Assembly: GCA_036874045.1 (NCBI GenBank)
Contig: CM072343.1
Coordinates: 5,786,001-5,850,000 of the forward strand
Direction: 5' to 3'
DNA: 64,000 nucleotides
From: Cymodocea nodosa
Lineage: Eukaryota > Streptophyta > Magnoliopsida > Alismatales > Cymodoceaceae
This document shows, piece after piece, positions 11,654 through 23,225 of this stretch. The translations under genes and the position numbers were made by a program. Numbering within the stretch: the stretch's first letter is position 1; each line of letters opens with the position of its first letter. Below the pieces are notes generated by a model, which searched no databases, was not told where the DNA came from, and saw nothing but the letters and a program-made list of their open reading frames with translations.

Positions 11654-11767
11654 CTATTTTACTAAGTCAGACTTTTTCAACCTTTTGTCATTATGCCAAT
11701 ACGCTGCAACTTGATGAAAAATAGTAAAATCTACATTACTTTCCCAATCTGAAGATCTTTGAGCCAT
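11654..11767 (-). CDS. small ORF of 37 codons, possible ORF3 start of element B
   Basis: Begins ATG at 11767-11765 and stops TAG at 11656-11654. The peptide opens MAQRSSDWESNVDF and includes HQVAAYWHNDKRLKK. I do not recognise it. It occupies the place where ORF3 would start in a Sirevirus, 1.4 kb after RNase H and beyond the polypurine-like tract, so a truncated ORF3 is the natural reading. It does not resemble the ORF3 of the main family. Confidence 0.3.
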   Translation of the reverse strand: MAQRSSDWESNVDFTIFHQVAAYWHNDKRLKKSDLVK

Positions 11768-12660
11768 TGTGCCCTAGCTTTTTGTCTATAATTTCTATCC
11801 TAGCTCCATTAGGTTTTAGGTAGAAGATGACGAACTAAATGAGGTTTTAGGCAAAGTACTAAACCTTAAATATATAAAGTTTATCAGGTAAATAGATTTT
11901 AAATTAATTTGACTATGATTAATATAGTTAGTGTCCAAAAATTATAAGTTTACGAACTCTTTTGTAACCTTGTGGCCCTAAGATTACGAAATTACTTTAT
12001 ATATATAAAGAAATTTTTTCATTTTTACACAACCAAATGTCTTCGTAAACTTAATGTATTAACTTTATAAGGTTTCATAAACTTACCCTAGTTAATAATA
12101 CAAGGTTCGTATACTTAAATCTTAAGTTTACGAGGTCTCGTAAACTTAGCTGGCTATCTACGCTTGATTAAAAATCGTGAATGTACTTCCTAAATATTTC
12201 TTAGTTTTTATCAATTTTTCTTAGTTTTTATTAGTTTTTCATAGTTTTTATCAGGTTTTCTCAGTTTTTCTCCCCCTACACATGTGCACTAAGCTTAAAC
12301 AGTAACTGTAATGAAAATTAACAATGAAACAAACTGAAAAGAAGTAGATACTGAAAGAAATAAATACTGAAATAACTAAATACTTAAAGAAGTAAACAAA
12401 ATATAATATACCTAGTAATTTTTTGTTTAACATTTCATGTGCTTCTAATCGTAATATCATACTAGAAAACTTAAAGTTTCAGATAAGAAATCAAATATGA
12501 TCTAATATATAGATTTCTTTAGCATAACCAATTTATTGCAAACTTTCAATCTCATATAGAAGTATAAATAGTGTATCTTTATGAAACATAATCAAATATT
12601 GATATATATTCGTGCATCATGTTAGTAATAAGTTAATCTTCTGAACTATTTCACTAACTT

Positions 12661-12684
12661 ATATATATATATATATATATATAT
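12661..12684. repeat. (AT)12 microsatellite
   Basis: Uninterrupted AT dinucleotide run within the noncoding region of element B. Confidence 0.9.
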
Positions 12685-13223
12685 TCATACATATATTCAA
12701 TCCGTTAACAACTAGACTTTCTATTATACCCTTGTACCAAGCTTTCAGTCAACAATCCCAAATCAATTTAAACCTTAGGTTGCCAGATTTTAAGATATCT
12801 CTTCATACCTACTAGCTCAAGTATAATAGGCCTATGGGATTGATTTTTTTTAAGACATATCAATTGGACTTTTGTCCATTGATATTCCAAAATAAAACAA
12901 AAGTGAGATGATGCTATTGTTAGATATCAATTCTGAATAATAGGAATTAAGATACAGATTTATAACTTCATATGAAGGATTTTAGTTGTCAACTCTTAAA
13001 TCATACTTAGTACATCTAACAATTAGATCAAATTTTGAAATATTTATCTGAACTTAAGTTTCTATTCTGAAATTAGATTTTCCGCACATTTAATGTTAAC
13101 ATTTTAACTAATACTATATAATTGACAAATCATATGAAAATAATTAACATTCACAATATCAAAAACATCGTAGATCAGTTAAAACATTAAAATACTTAAA
13201 ATCAGGATGCACTAGACAACTTT

Positions 13224-16200
13224 TTAAACATCATACAGTTTGCATACACCTAAATTTCTTCTTAGATTTGAAAAAGTATTTTCATCTAATGGTTTAGTAA
13301 ATAGATCTACTAATTGTTTAGTAGTAGGAATAAAATTTAATTTAATCTTTCCTTTTAGAACATTATCCCTTAAGAAATGATATCTAACTTCAATGTATTT
13401 TGACCTAGAGTGTAATATAGGATTTTTGGAAAGACTAATAGCAGAACTACTATCATAGAGAATTTTAGTTTGTTCTAAATGTATTCCAAAATCTTTTAGG
13501 ATTTGTCTAATCCATAAAACCTAAGCACAGCATAATGAAGTTGCCACATATTTTGCTTAAGGGATAATTAGACAAAGCAACATAATTTTGTTTCTTACTA
13601 CACCAAGAAACTAAAGAATTTCCTAATAGTTGACATGTTCCACTTATACTCTTTCTATTTGATTTGCTCCCTACATAATCAACATCACCATACCCTATAA
13701 GATTTATAGAACTATCTTTAAAATAGAATATACCATAATTTGTAGTGCCCTAAAGATATCTAAAAATTCTCTTAACAACATTTAAATGAGATATTTTAGG
13801 ATGTGCTTGAAACCTTGCACACGTACAAACACTAAACATAATATCTGGTCTACTAGTTGTTAGGTATAATAGAGATCCAATCATACTCTTATATTTCTTT
13901 TGGTCTACTAGTTTTCCTATATTATGTTCGTCTAACTTTAAAGATGTACTCATAGGTGTGACTTTAATTTTAGTATTTGTAAACTCAAACCTTTTAAACA
14001 ACTCATTTGTATTTTTTTATTATTATATAAATTCCTTTAATAGTTTGTTTAATCTACAAGCCAAGAAAATAATTTAATTCTCCCATCATACTCATTTCAA
14101 ATTCTTTAGACATGTCCTTAGTAAAAGCTTTGCACATGTTTTCATTTGTTGATTCAAATATGATGTCAACAACAGATTTGCACAATTAAAATATCCTTTC
14201 CAGATTTTTTAACAAATAAAGTAGTATCTACTTTACCCATATTAAAATTTTTCTTAATAAGAAAATTTTTTAATCTTTCATACCAAGATCTAGGGGTTTG
14301 CTTTAATCTGTAGAGAGCTTTATTCAATCTAAAAACATAGTTAGGATATTTTTATCTTCAAACCTTGGTGGTTGTTTAACATTTACTTCTTTCTTAATAT
14401 AACCATTAAGAAAAGCACTTTTAATATTCATTTGGTATAGAATGAAATTCATGTAACATGCAAAGGCTAACAATATTCAATAGCTTCTAATCTAATAACA
14501 GGAGCAAATTTTTCATCATAGTCTATGCCTTCCTCCTGATTATATCCTTGAGCTACCAATCGAGCCTTATTTCTAACAATATGGCCTATTTCATTAGATT
14601 TATTTTTAAATATCCATTTAGTTTCTATAACCTGATGATCTGGAGGTAATGGTAATAATTCCTACACATTGTTTTTGACAAATTGTTACAATTCTTCTTG
14701 CATTACCATTATCTAGTATTCATCTTCTAATGCATCAGAAACATTTTTAGGTTCAATCTAAGAGATAAAAGCATAAGCACCAACAATATTTAACCTAGAT
14801 CTAGTCATAACACCTTAATGAGAATCACCTATAATTAATTCTAGTGGATGATTGGATGAGTACCTCGAATTTTTGTTTTTATGAACTTCACCACCTTGTT
14901 TATTTTCCTTTTCAGGAGCAATTTTAGGTTGTAATTCATCATCTGATATATTTTTACTAACCTAATCTAAATTTTCAACATGTGTTTCATCAAATACCAC
15001 ATGAAGAGTTTCCTCTATGGTTTTAGTATATGTATGAAAAACTCTATATGCTTTACTTCTATGTAAATAACCACTAAAGATACCTTCATTTGATTTTGCA
15101 TGAAACTTATCTTTGTTAGTCTTAGTATCTAAAATAAAGCATCTACATCCAAAAGGTTTCATATATGCAATGTTAAGAACTCTTTCATGCTAGATCTCAA
15201 ATGGTGTTTTATTTAAGATAGGTCTCAAATGAACTCTATTTATCACATAATATGTTGTATTTACTACTTCTACCCATAGAAATTGAGGTAGATTATTCTC
15301 ATTTATCAAAGTTCTAGCCATTTCTTGAAGTGATTGATTCTTTCTTTCAACAACTCCATTTTGAAAGGGGGCTTTTGGAAATGAATACCTATGATCTATG
15401 CCTATGTTCTCACAAAATTTATCTATTTTAGAATTTTCAAATTCTGTTCCATGATCACTTCTAATTTTTTTAATATGTAAGTCTTTTTCATTTTTAACTT
15501 TATTGCAAAAGGCTTTAAACATCTCAAACACAGCAGATTTGTGTGCTAGAAAATAAACCCATGTTAATTGAGAATAATCATCAACTAAGACAAGTGCATA
15601 TCTTTTTCCACCTAAGCTTTAAGTTCTAGTTGGTCCAAAAAGGTCCATATGTACTAATTCTAGGACTCTCTTAATAGAAACTTGATTAACTGAATTAAAA
15701 GAAGTTTTATGTTGTTTGCCCAACTCACATGCATCACAAATATGATCTTTTGAAAATTTCAATTTAGGTAAACCCTTAACAAGTTCATGCCCTACTAACT
15801 TACGTAATAATTTCATATTAGCATGTCCTAACCTTTTACGCCATAGCCATGCATCTTCAGATTTAGCAATTAAACATGACTTTTTATCTAAAGCACCAAA
15901 AGACAATTTTAGAATAGTTATAGATCCTTTTCTTTTTGCTTTAAACTTAACATGATTTGAACAATTTTCAACAATAAAACATTTGTTATTTTCAAAGACA
16001 ACCTTATATCATTTATCTTGTAATTGATTTACACTGATAAGATTAAAGCCTAAGTTCTCAACTAACAGAACATCAGATATAATTATAGAGTCAGTAACTC
16101 TTACCTTGCTAACACCAAGTATTTTACTTTTCTCTAAATTTCCAAATGTAATTGTTCCTTGTCTACACTCTTGAATATCTTCAAGCAATTCTTTTCTTCC

Positions 16201-16254
16201 TGTCATATGACTTGAAGCTCCACTATCCATCACCCATTCAGAGTTTCTTTCACA
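13224..16254 (-). pseudogene. pol of element B: protease, integrase, reverse transcriptase, RNase H
   Basis: Protease DSGASSHMTG near 16225-16195. Integrase zinc finger (LGHANMKLLRKL ... CDACELGKQHK) near 15840-15710. Core with DLFGPTRT, IRSDHGTEFEN and FQNGVVERKNQS. RT fragments include MSTSLKLDEHNIGK and TSRPDIMFSVC near 13960-13800. RNase H C-terminus NLGVCKLYDV ends at the TAA 13226-13224. The PR-to-INT part and the RT piece share one frame with a few stops; RNase H lies in another frame, so at least one frameshift occurs between 13224 and 13750. The RT palm around 14160-14200 is badly damaged. Confidence 0.88.
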
Positions 16255-16294
16255 ACATCCCTTGTGGATAGGTTCTCTTTTTCAATTAAAGGAT

Positions 16295-16597
16295 TTAATG
16301 CAAAGAAGAATTAATCATGAAAGCATAAACATAATACAACTTTCCTCTTGTAGATATGGCAACACTTAAATCTTCAGGTAATTGCTTTGTTGCCTTAGAG
16401 TTCCTTTTGATGACTTTCAACTTTAATTCTTTATGTATCTTCAAGTCTTCTTAGAATTTTCTCTCTAGAGTTTTTTGTTGAAAGGGAACCCACTCACAAA
16501 CATCGATTTTACTCAATTTATATTTCATTGAGAAAATATAACTATTTGCACATGATCCTACAACATGTTCTTTCTCTTCTAGATTTTTTGCAACCAC
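16295..16597 (-). pseudogene. unrecognised coding remnant upstream of element B protease
   Basis: An open stretch of about 100 codons with one internal TAA, ending at TAA 16297-16295. It includes EHVVGSCANSYIFSMKYKL and CEWVPFQQKTLERK. It lies just before the protease start, where the end of gag is expected, but has no zinc knuckle and does not match the gag of the main family. It could be a divergent gag tail or captured sequence. I do not recognise the family. Confidence 0.35.
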
Positions 16598-16691
16598 TTA
16601 CTACATGATCGTCGAGACATAACTGGTTCATGGAGTTAGCGAAACTCAACTGACTTACTTCGTAGACTTAATTGTAACTCAACGGACCTAC
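16598..16691. other. LTR-like repeat DNA (Y), left of solo LTR C
   Basis: Short stretch with ACTCAAC and GACTTACTTCGTAGACTTAA motifs that continue at 18427 once the solo LTR is removed. The boundary with element B (about 16600) is approximate. Confidence 0.5.
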
Positions 16692-18426
16692 TGAAAGGAT
16701 CGAATGGCACATTAGAGGGGGGGTGAATAGTGTCCTAATAAAGTTTATTTTGCTTTTAAAAAATCAGAAGATGTTGACACTAATGAACCCTGATTAATTG
16801 ATTTTAGAATTAAACAAGTAATGCAAAAAGTAAAGAACACAAAGAGATTTATAGTGGTTCCCCAAACTAGGTAGTCCACTCCTCAAGGCCACAACCTTGA
16901 GAATTCCACTAAGTACTTTTAAGGCTAAGCTCAAACCTTAAACAAGTTGTTTTTGTAGGCTAAACAACAACCTTACAGATGTTTTTAAAGGCTAAACAAA
17001 AACCTCACACAAAGCACCAACTTTGTGTACTCAAGACCCTAATCTTGAGTAAATGAAGTATCACACTTCACTCTCTTCACCAAGGCTCTGACCTTGTGAA
17101 GGTATACTCACAACACCCTTGTGAGTTAAGGTTTTAACACAAAAGAAACAACAGTTTAAAACCAGGAGTCACAGACTCAAAATGAAAACGACACACACGA
17201 CTAGATCAACTCCAATGAAGAGTTGACACAGAAGCTCTAAGGAGAATTCTTGATTGATCTGCAACTATTGATCTTCTGGACTTTGTTGCAGATGAATCTT
17301 CAAAGTGTTTGCAGAATTATTAAGCAAGCAATTTCTCCTTTTGAGTGTTGAAAAATTCTGTGTGTGTATCTCTTTCAGTTTTATGCAAAATCATTTTTAT
17401 TTTTCCTTTGAGATTTGCATAAGTGGAAAGAATTCTAAAATGGTCAGATGTCTTATGCAGTAATTCATTTTCGGCAACCTTCAATCATAATAAAGTTGAA
17501 ATCTGCAATCAAAAGATATCTTGCCACAAAGATTAGTCAATTAATAATAGTTGCAGTTTCTGTAAAAGTAAAATCTTCGGAGGCTTTTAGAAAATCGAAA
17601 ACTTAGAAAGATAACCTGTCGAAACTCATAAACATTTCGGATAGATAGAACTAACATTTCGAAAGACCACTTAAGTCATGTATTAAAATTGAAACACGTG
17701 TCCTTCTGAAATCGCATTATAAAATATTAAAAATAAACTATCCGATAGATTGGGCATGTTTCAGATACTTATAAAAGATAACTCTCCGATCCTTATGCTA
17801 TTTCGAATAGTTACACAAGTAACCTTTCGAAAAGTTACTTAAGTCAGAAAATAATAGAAAACTCAACCATTCGAAGCTTAAAACTATTTTCAGATACTTA
17901 CTAAAGATAACTCTCGGATTCTTAAGAGTTTTCGGATAGTTACATCGTAACCTTCTAAAAAGTTACTTAAGTCAAGTGATGAAAGACTGACATGTGTCCT
18001 TCAGAAGAAAGTAACCGAAAATATATTAAATCAGAGAAACAGCTAACTCTTCGGAATAAAAACCTTAACTATCCGAAACCGAAGGGATTTCAGAGACTTA
18101 CCATAAAAATCATATCTAGACATAAAAAGACTTAACTCATCGAAGACAAATACTTTTCAGATAGTTACTAATATAACTATCTGAAAAGCCAAGAGAGAGA
18201 GACTTAACCATCCAATTTGTCTTGCTTTGTTCGGTGACTTATAAAATAACTCTCCGATCAATACACTATAGACAAAATAACCTGTCGAAATCTAATTTAA
18301 AAGACTTTAAGTACGTAGCAGTCAGCCAAAATTCATTTGAGTAAAATGACTACTAATATATTACAGAAATAATTAAACCATACGTTTTTCATCATCAAAA
18401 TTAACTGATAAAATAATGAACTAACA
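16692..18426 (-). repeat. solo LTR C
   Basis: 1735 bp, TGAAAGGATCG at the left and ACTAACA at the right, so TG...CA on either strand. CCTAC (16687-16691) and CCTGC (18427-18431) form a 5-bp duplication with one transition. Orientation is minus by comparison with other LTRs here, which end in a C-rich CACCCCC box shortly before the terminus. It holds many CCGAAA, CTATCCGA and CACGTG motifs. No coding sequence. Confidence 0.78.
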
Positions 18427-19792
18427 CCTGCTTCGTGGAGTTAACTTTACTCAACAGACTTACTTTGTTGACTTAACTTTACTCAATAGACTTACTTCAT
18501 GGATTCGTGGAGTTAACTTTTTCCGAACCATGATCTTTAATCTTGACTTTTTCAAATTGATCTTTGATTGCCATCTGTAAATATTTTGACTGAGTCTTTT
18601 GTAATATGGTGAAACGTATGTATTTTTACATGTGTGCCACGTGTCATCTACAAAACAAATAATCCTACACCAAAACTTTGATTAAATAAAACTATAACAA
18701 TTAAATGCATTTATCAAAATCCTAAAATTACGACCCTTCGTAGAGTTACGCCCATAACTTTATGAACTTATGCAAAGCAAAATATTATGAATATCCATAA
18801 ACTTATCTCCTTAACTTTACAGACTCCTACAAGCTATCACGTGTAAAATATAATTCTATATCTTTTTATAAACTACCTATACTAGACTTATAACTTTACG
18901 AACTCCCTTAGGAAATAACCTTACAAAGGTCCATCAAGTTATCCTAATAACTTTACGAATTTTATATATCATAAGTTTACAAAGGTCCATAACATTAAAG
19001 TCATATCTATACGAACTTAAGACTTAACTTATATAACTCCATAACTTTATGGTTGTTTATCAATTTAGCATCTTAACTATATGAGTTGTTGTAAAATTAT
19101 ATACTTAAATAAAATTTAGAGTTTTAAACCAGAGTTATAAGTCATATAAATTTCTGATTATACTTAAACATTATGGACTTGATATTATTTATGAAATTCA
19201 TCATTTTGCATACTTTAACAAATCATTTTGTCACTCATCAAAATCTATCAATATTAATGAATAAGAACATTATCCCTAGCACATATCAACGATAGTGATT
19301 CCTTCTTCATTCTGCAATTTAAATCCTACGTGATATGTGCAATCGTGGTTTTCCTTCGAATTTCCTATTTTTGCAACTACTTTATATTAAATATTAGAAA
19401 ATAACTGATCTGTAGAGTTAGTGTAACTCAACGAACTTACTCTGTTGACTTAACTATTAACTCAACAAACTTGATATAAAATAATATAAAACATGTGCAA
19501 CTCACATGATATAATAAAATATTTAAATTTACACATGCATAATTCTAACTTTACGAGGGTTTGTAACCTTAGCCTTGTAAGTTTACGAGGATCCATAAAC
19601 TTAACTTAAAACTTTACGAGCTTCCATAACCTTAGTAGCTTTACAAAGGTCCATAAACTTACTTGAGTAACTTTATGAGCATCCGTTTTTCTATAAAACC
19701 ACACTAAAGCTAAGTTTTCAATCTTTCAGAAATGATATTTAATTAATGTTAATTCCTCAAAATTATGCACATTCTGTGATTAAGGCATATAT
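18427..19792. other. LTR-like repeat DNA (Y), right of solo LTR C
   Basis: No gene in 1.37 kb. The first 120 bp, joined with 16621-16691, form an imperfect tandem array with a period of about 32 bp (GACTTACTTCGTGGACTTAA then TTTACTCAAC). Further right are many ACTTTACGAACTCC-like pieces, and 19285-19500 resembles 10430-10620 in solo LTR X. Probably a truncated LTR of a family related to X. It ends where Sirevirus G LTR sequence starts. Confidence 0.5.
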
Positions 19793-20192
19793 TCAGTGAA
19801 GCAGAAAAAGTTAGATTTATATCATTGAAGATTTGAAGTATCAAAAAAAAGTAAATTCAGTGAAGTAGAGAAAGTTAGATATTTGTCACTAAAGAATTGA
19901 AGAAGAAGAAGAAGAAGAATAAAATTCTCAAACAGGGAGAAATGTTTTAAATTCCACAAATTAGTTTTCTCTATTTGTAGTTATGAAATTGATTAGATGA
20001 AACATGGTATCGTTATATAATTGCATCTACAATTTTAGAGAAGAATTGAATTGTATATTGTAATTGAAACCTTGAATAAAATGATTTGATTAAAACAATG
20101 TCTCGACTTGTTTTTATTTTTGAAGTTTCAATTATAATCGAAAATGTTGAAAACACAATTCACCCCCTCTTGTGTAGCCATTCCATCCTACA
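19793..20192 (+). repeat. truncated 5' LTR of Sirevirus G (last 400 bp)
   Basis: Aligns with the end of the LTR at 51904-53580: GAAGATTTGAAGTATC, the GAAGAAGAAG run, CAAACAGGGAGAAATG and the terminal CACCCCCTCTTGTGTAGCC. It ends CCTACA at 20192, followed by a primer-binding site. The U3 and promoter are missing; sequence left of about 19793 is unrelated. Confidence 0.85.
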
Positions 20193-20194
20193 AA

Positions 20195-20207
20195 TGGTAT
20201 AAGAGCT
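20195..20207 (+). other. primer-binding site of Sirevirus G
   Basis: TGGTATAAGAGCT, one base away from TGGTATCAGAGCT used by L and F, two bases after the LTR. Pairs with the 3' end of initiator tRNA-Met. Confidence 0.8.
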
Positions 20208-20390
20208 AGTTAATAATCTTTGATATATAATCGATACCAACTTAATTAATATCATTGCTTATTCTACCTTCTTTGTTTTTAAACAGAAATTAATATTTGA
20301 GCATACATTTAACTTTCTTGATTTTAGGCTCAAGTTGTTTTAAAGTTTTAAACTATTTAAAATCAAATAGGTTGAAAAATTTAAGGTAAG

Positions 20391-20967
20391 ATGGCTACTA
20401 GAAATGGTAATTTTTCTTTGTATGAAGGCCAAAATCTTAACCATCCTCCTTTATTTGATTGAATACATTTTGAATATTAGAAATATAGGATGTCGGTCTT
20501 TCTTTAAAGTATAGATCACAAGTTGTGGTTCATGATCTCTAAACCATATACTCCATTAACTACTCCTTATAATACTTGGACAATTATTGAAAAAGAAAAT
20601 GAAACTCTGAATGCTAAGGGCTTAAATATCTTATTTTGTGCATTGAGTTATGAAAGTTCAGTAAAGTGTCGGCATATAAATCTACTTATGAGGTGTGGCA
20701 TGCATTAGAAGTTTCATATGAAGGTACTTCTTAAGTTAAAGAGTCTAAGATTAAAATGTTAATTCATAAGTATGAACTCTTTAAGATGCATAAAGATGAA
20801 AGGATTTCTGAGATGTTTTCTAGATTCCTAGATATAATAAACTCTTTAAAATGCTTAGGAAAGAATTTTGAACAGAAGGATTTGGTGAGAAAAGTTCTCA
20901 AAACCCTAAGTTCTAAATGGTCTCAGAAAGTAACATCTATTGAGGAATCACGAGATTTAAATGTTTA
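20391..20967 (+). pseudogene. gag of Sirevirus G, N-terminal part
   Basis: Starts ATG at 20391 after a 198-bp leader, like gag at 53781. Residues 1-190 match the other copies (SLYEGQNLN, WFMISKPYT, MFSRFLDIINSLKCLGKNF) but stops occur early (a Gly codon to TGA and a Trp codon to TAG within the first 35 codons) and a frameshift near 20655. It is cut at 20967 by insertion of element F and continues at 32370. Confidence 0.88.
20963..20967. repeat. target-site duplication GTTTA, left of element F
   Basis: GTTTA here and at 32365-32369 bracket element F exactly. Removing F plus one copy restores colinearity of G gag with the other gag copies. Confidence 0.95.
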
Positions 20968-22724
20968 TGTAGGATCGTATGGCTACACAAGTGGGGGGTG
21001 AATTGTGTATTTTTAATATTTTTTGACATATAATTGAAACTTTAAAACTCAAAAACAAGTCAAGACATTGATTTCATAAAATCATTTTTATTCAAGGTTT
21101 CAATTGCAATATACAATTCAATTCTCCTTAGAAATTGTAGATGCAATTATAACTCGATACCATGTATCATCTAAACAATTTCATAACTACAAACAGAGAA
21201 AACTAATTTGTGGAATTTAAAACATTTCTCCCTGTTTGAGATCTTTCTTCTTCTTCTTTTTCTTCTTCAATAATTCTTCAGTGACGAATATCTTGTCTTT
21301 CTCTACTTCACCGAATTTGCTTTCTTCTGATACTTCAAATCTTCAGCGACATATATAATACCTTTTTCTGCTTCACTGAATTTTCTTCCACTTGAGAGAT
21401 TTTCCCTGAGAAGGTGTTTTTGATCCCTAAAAGAGATTTTTCTTTTGGTGTGCAGGGATAGTTTGATCCTTGAAAAGATTTTTCATTTTGTGTGTAAGGA
21501 TGGTTTGATCAACGAGAACTCTATGCCTTTTATACTGTATCTTCATTTCATGCATATCCTCCACGTTTAATCACTACTAGTTTTCCACTTCTCCACGTCT
21601 TTTCTTTTTCCTTCATCGAAACACACACGTTCCAACCTACGTTTATATTTCAAATTTCCTTTAATCATCAGTCTTGGATCTCTAAAAAATTTCTTATAAA
21701 ATAAACTTTCTCGTCCAAAAAAAATTTTTCATCAGTGTAATAAGAAGTCATTACTTTAATGTTAACTAAACAAGTAACACAAGTATATATATATAACTCA
21801 ACATTTCTAACTTAACGAGTTCCTCATGTGCTATTTCACGTGACAAGTACTATAGCTAACTCAACGAACTAAGTCCGTGATGTTATGCTAACTCAACGAA
21901 CCAGCTTAACCTTTCTTTCGGAAGGTTAAACGATAACTCACCGAAAATAGTTTAAGTTTTGGATAGTTACGATTGTAAGTCACCGAAAAACTCTTTATAT
22001 TATAAAACTAGTGAGACACATGTCAAGACCTGAAAACATGACTTAAGTTACCTTTCAGATAGTTACGCTTGTAAGTCTCTGAAAAAACTTTAACTCATCG
22101 ATTCAATAATAAACAAATGTTTTTATAATAAGAATTTTACCACGTGCAAAAAATAACAACTTAAGTTTATAATGTTAACCTAACGCGTTGCCTTAGTGTT
22201 CAATATAGCAACTCAACGCATTTAGTTATGTTAACTTAACGAGTTAAACATGTGCACCTCACGTGATACAATATAACATTCGTAACTTATAATTTCACCA
22301 CGTGTATAACACTAACTTAACGAGTTCGTCTCTTCTTTTACTCACTAACTTAACGAGTTATCACGTGACCTATTTTAACCTTTAAGCCTCTAACTTAACG
22401 AGTTCTCACGTGACCTCTATACAAACAAAACTCTAACTTAACGAGTTGTCTAAACGTGCACTGTTCATGATACAGAAGATATAACTTTAAAACATATCAT
22501 ACTTTTCAATAAAAACACATGTTAACTTAAAGTTTAGCTAAATGAGAAATTAATGCAACGAAACGACTACTTATTAACTTCAGTTCCAATACAGACAAGT
22601 ATTTATATTAGTAAGCTTTTTCTATATTAATTGATGATTTTAATTTCTTTTCACAAGCAATAACAATTGAGCAAATATGATTATTTTCATTCAGCACACA
22701 TCATCAAAACAAAATACTCAACAA
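20968..22724 (-). repeat. 3' LTR of Sirevirus F
   Basis: 1757 bp. Begins TGTAGGATCG and ends ACTCAACA on the plus strand, that is TGTTGAGT...CGATCCTACA in element orientation. TATA box CTTTTATA (reverse of TATAAAAG) at 21527-21534. Contains the CCGAAA/GGATAGTTA block (about 21905-22100) and repeated AACTTAACGAGTT with CACGTG. Confidence 0.93.
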
Positions 22725-23225
22725 TCTCCCCCTTTTTGATGATGACAAAACCATATTAAATCAATTATGAAATACGTTTAACTCAACAAAGCACCTTCGT
22801 TGGGTTAACTTTTAATTCAACAAACTTGTTTGTTGACTTAAGTTCACTTAAGCTTATTTCTATTGTTTGTGTAAATTTTACCTCTCAGAAATAAAACTCT
22901 TAGATGTCAATAATTATATAAGTATCAGTTTTCTAATTATCATCTGTCAGATTACAATAACCATTTAAATAGCATCTCCTTTTATAATATATATATGCAA
23001 TTAAGATCATAATCATCTTTTTATAATATTTCTCCCCCTTTTTGTCATTAATCAAAAAGATAATTACAGAGAATATATATATATATATATATATATGAGA
23101 ATTATAACAACTCTTTCTGTAAACAAGAATAATAATTGAACGCATTTACAGAAAAATGTATAGTTCAATGAATCAAACAAGTAATACAAACATTACATTT
23201 TGTATTCAGAAACAAACGAAAATAG
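22725..23225 (-). other. 3' noncoding region of Sirevirus F with two polypurine tracts
   Basis: No gene. AAAAAGGGGGAG-type tracts on the minus strand lie at 22727-22738, abutting the LTR, and at about 23031-23043. The first is the plus-strand primer for reverse transcription; the duplication of the tract is a known Sirevirus trait. An (AT)12 run is at 23073-23096. Confidence 0.85.

Larger units (their letters stand above)
11590..13223 (-). other. noncoding region downstream of RNase H in element B
   Basis: No convincing gene beyond the small ORF at 11654-11767. A tract reading TGTAGGGGGAGAAAAA on the minus strand (about 12265-12280) matches the internal polypurine-like tracts of the main family. 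Palindromic pieces such as TTTACGAGGTCTCGTAAA (about 12134-12152) and a (TA)12 run at 12661-12684 are present. Confidence 0.65.
11590..16597 (-). mobile_element. Sirevirus-type element B, second subfamily, both ends missing
   Basis: Minus-strand copia element whose pol proteins are clearly related to, but distinct from, the main family. RNase H ends CKLYDV rather than CRLCDV, and protease reads MDSGASSHMTGRKELLED. From right to left: a coding remnant that may be gag, PR, INT, RT, RNase H, then a 1.6-kb noncoding stretch with an internal polypurine-like tract. No LTR, PBS or complete gag is recognisable; the left end meets element A at about 11589. Confidence 0.75.
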
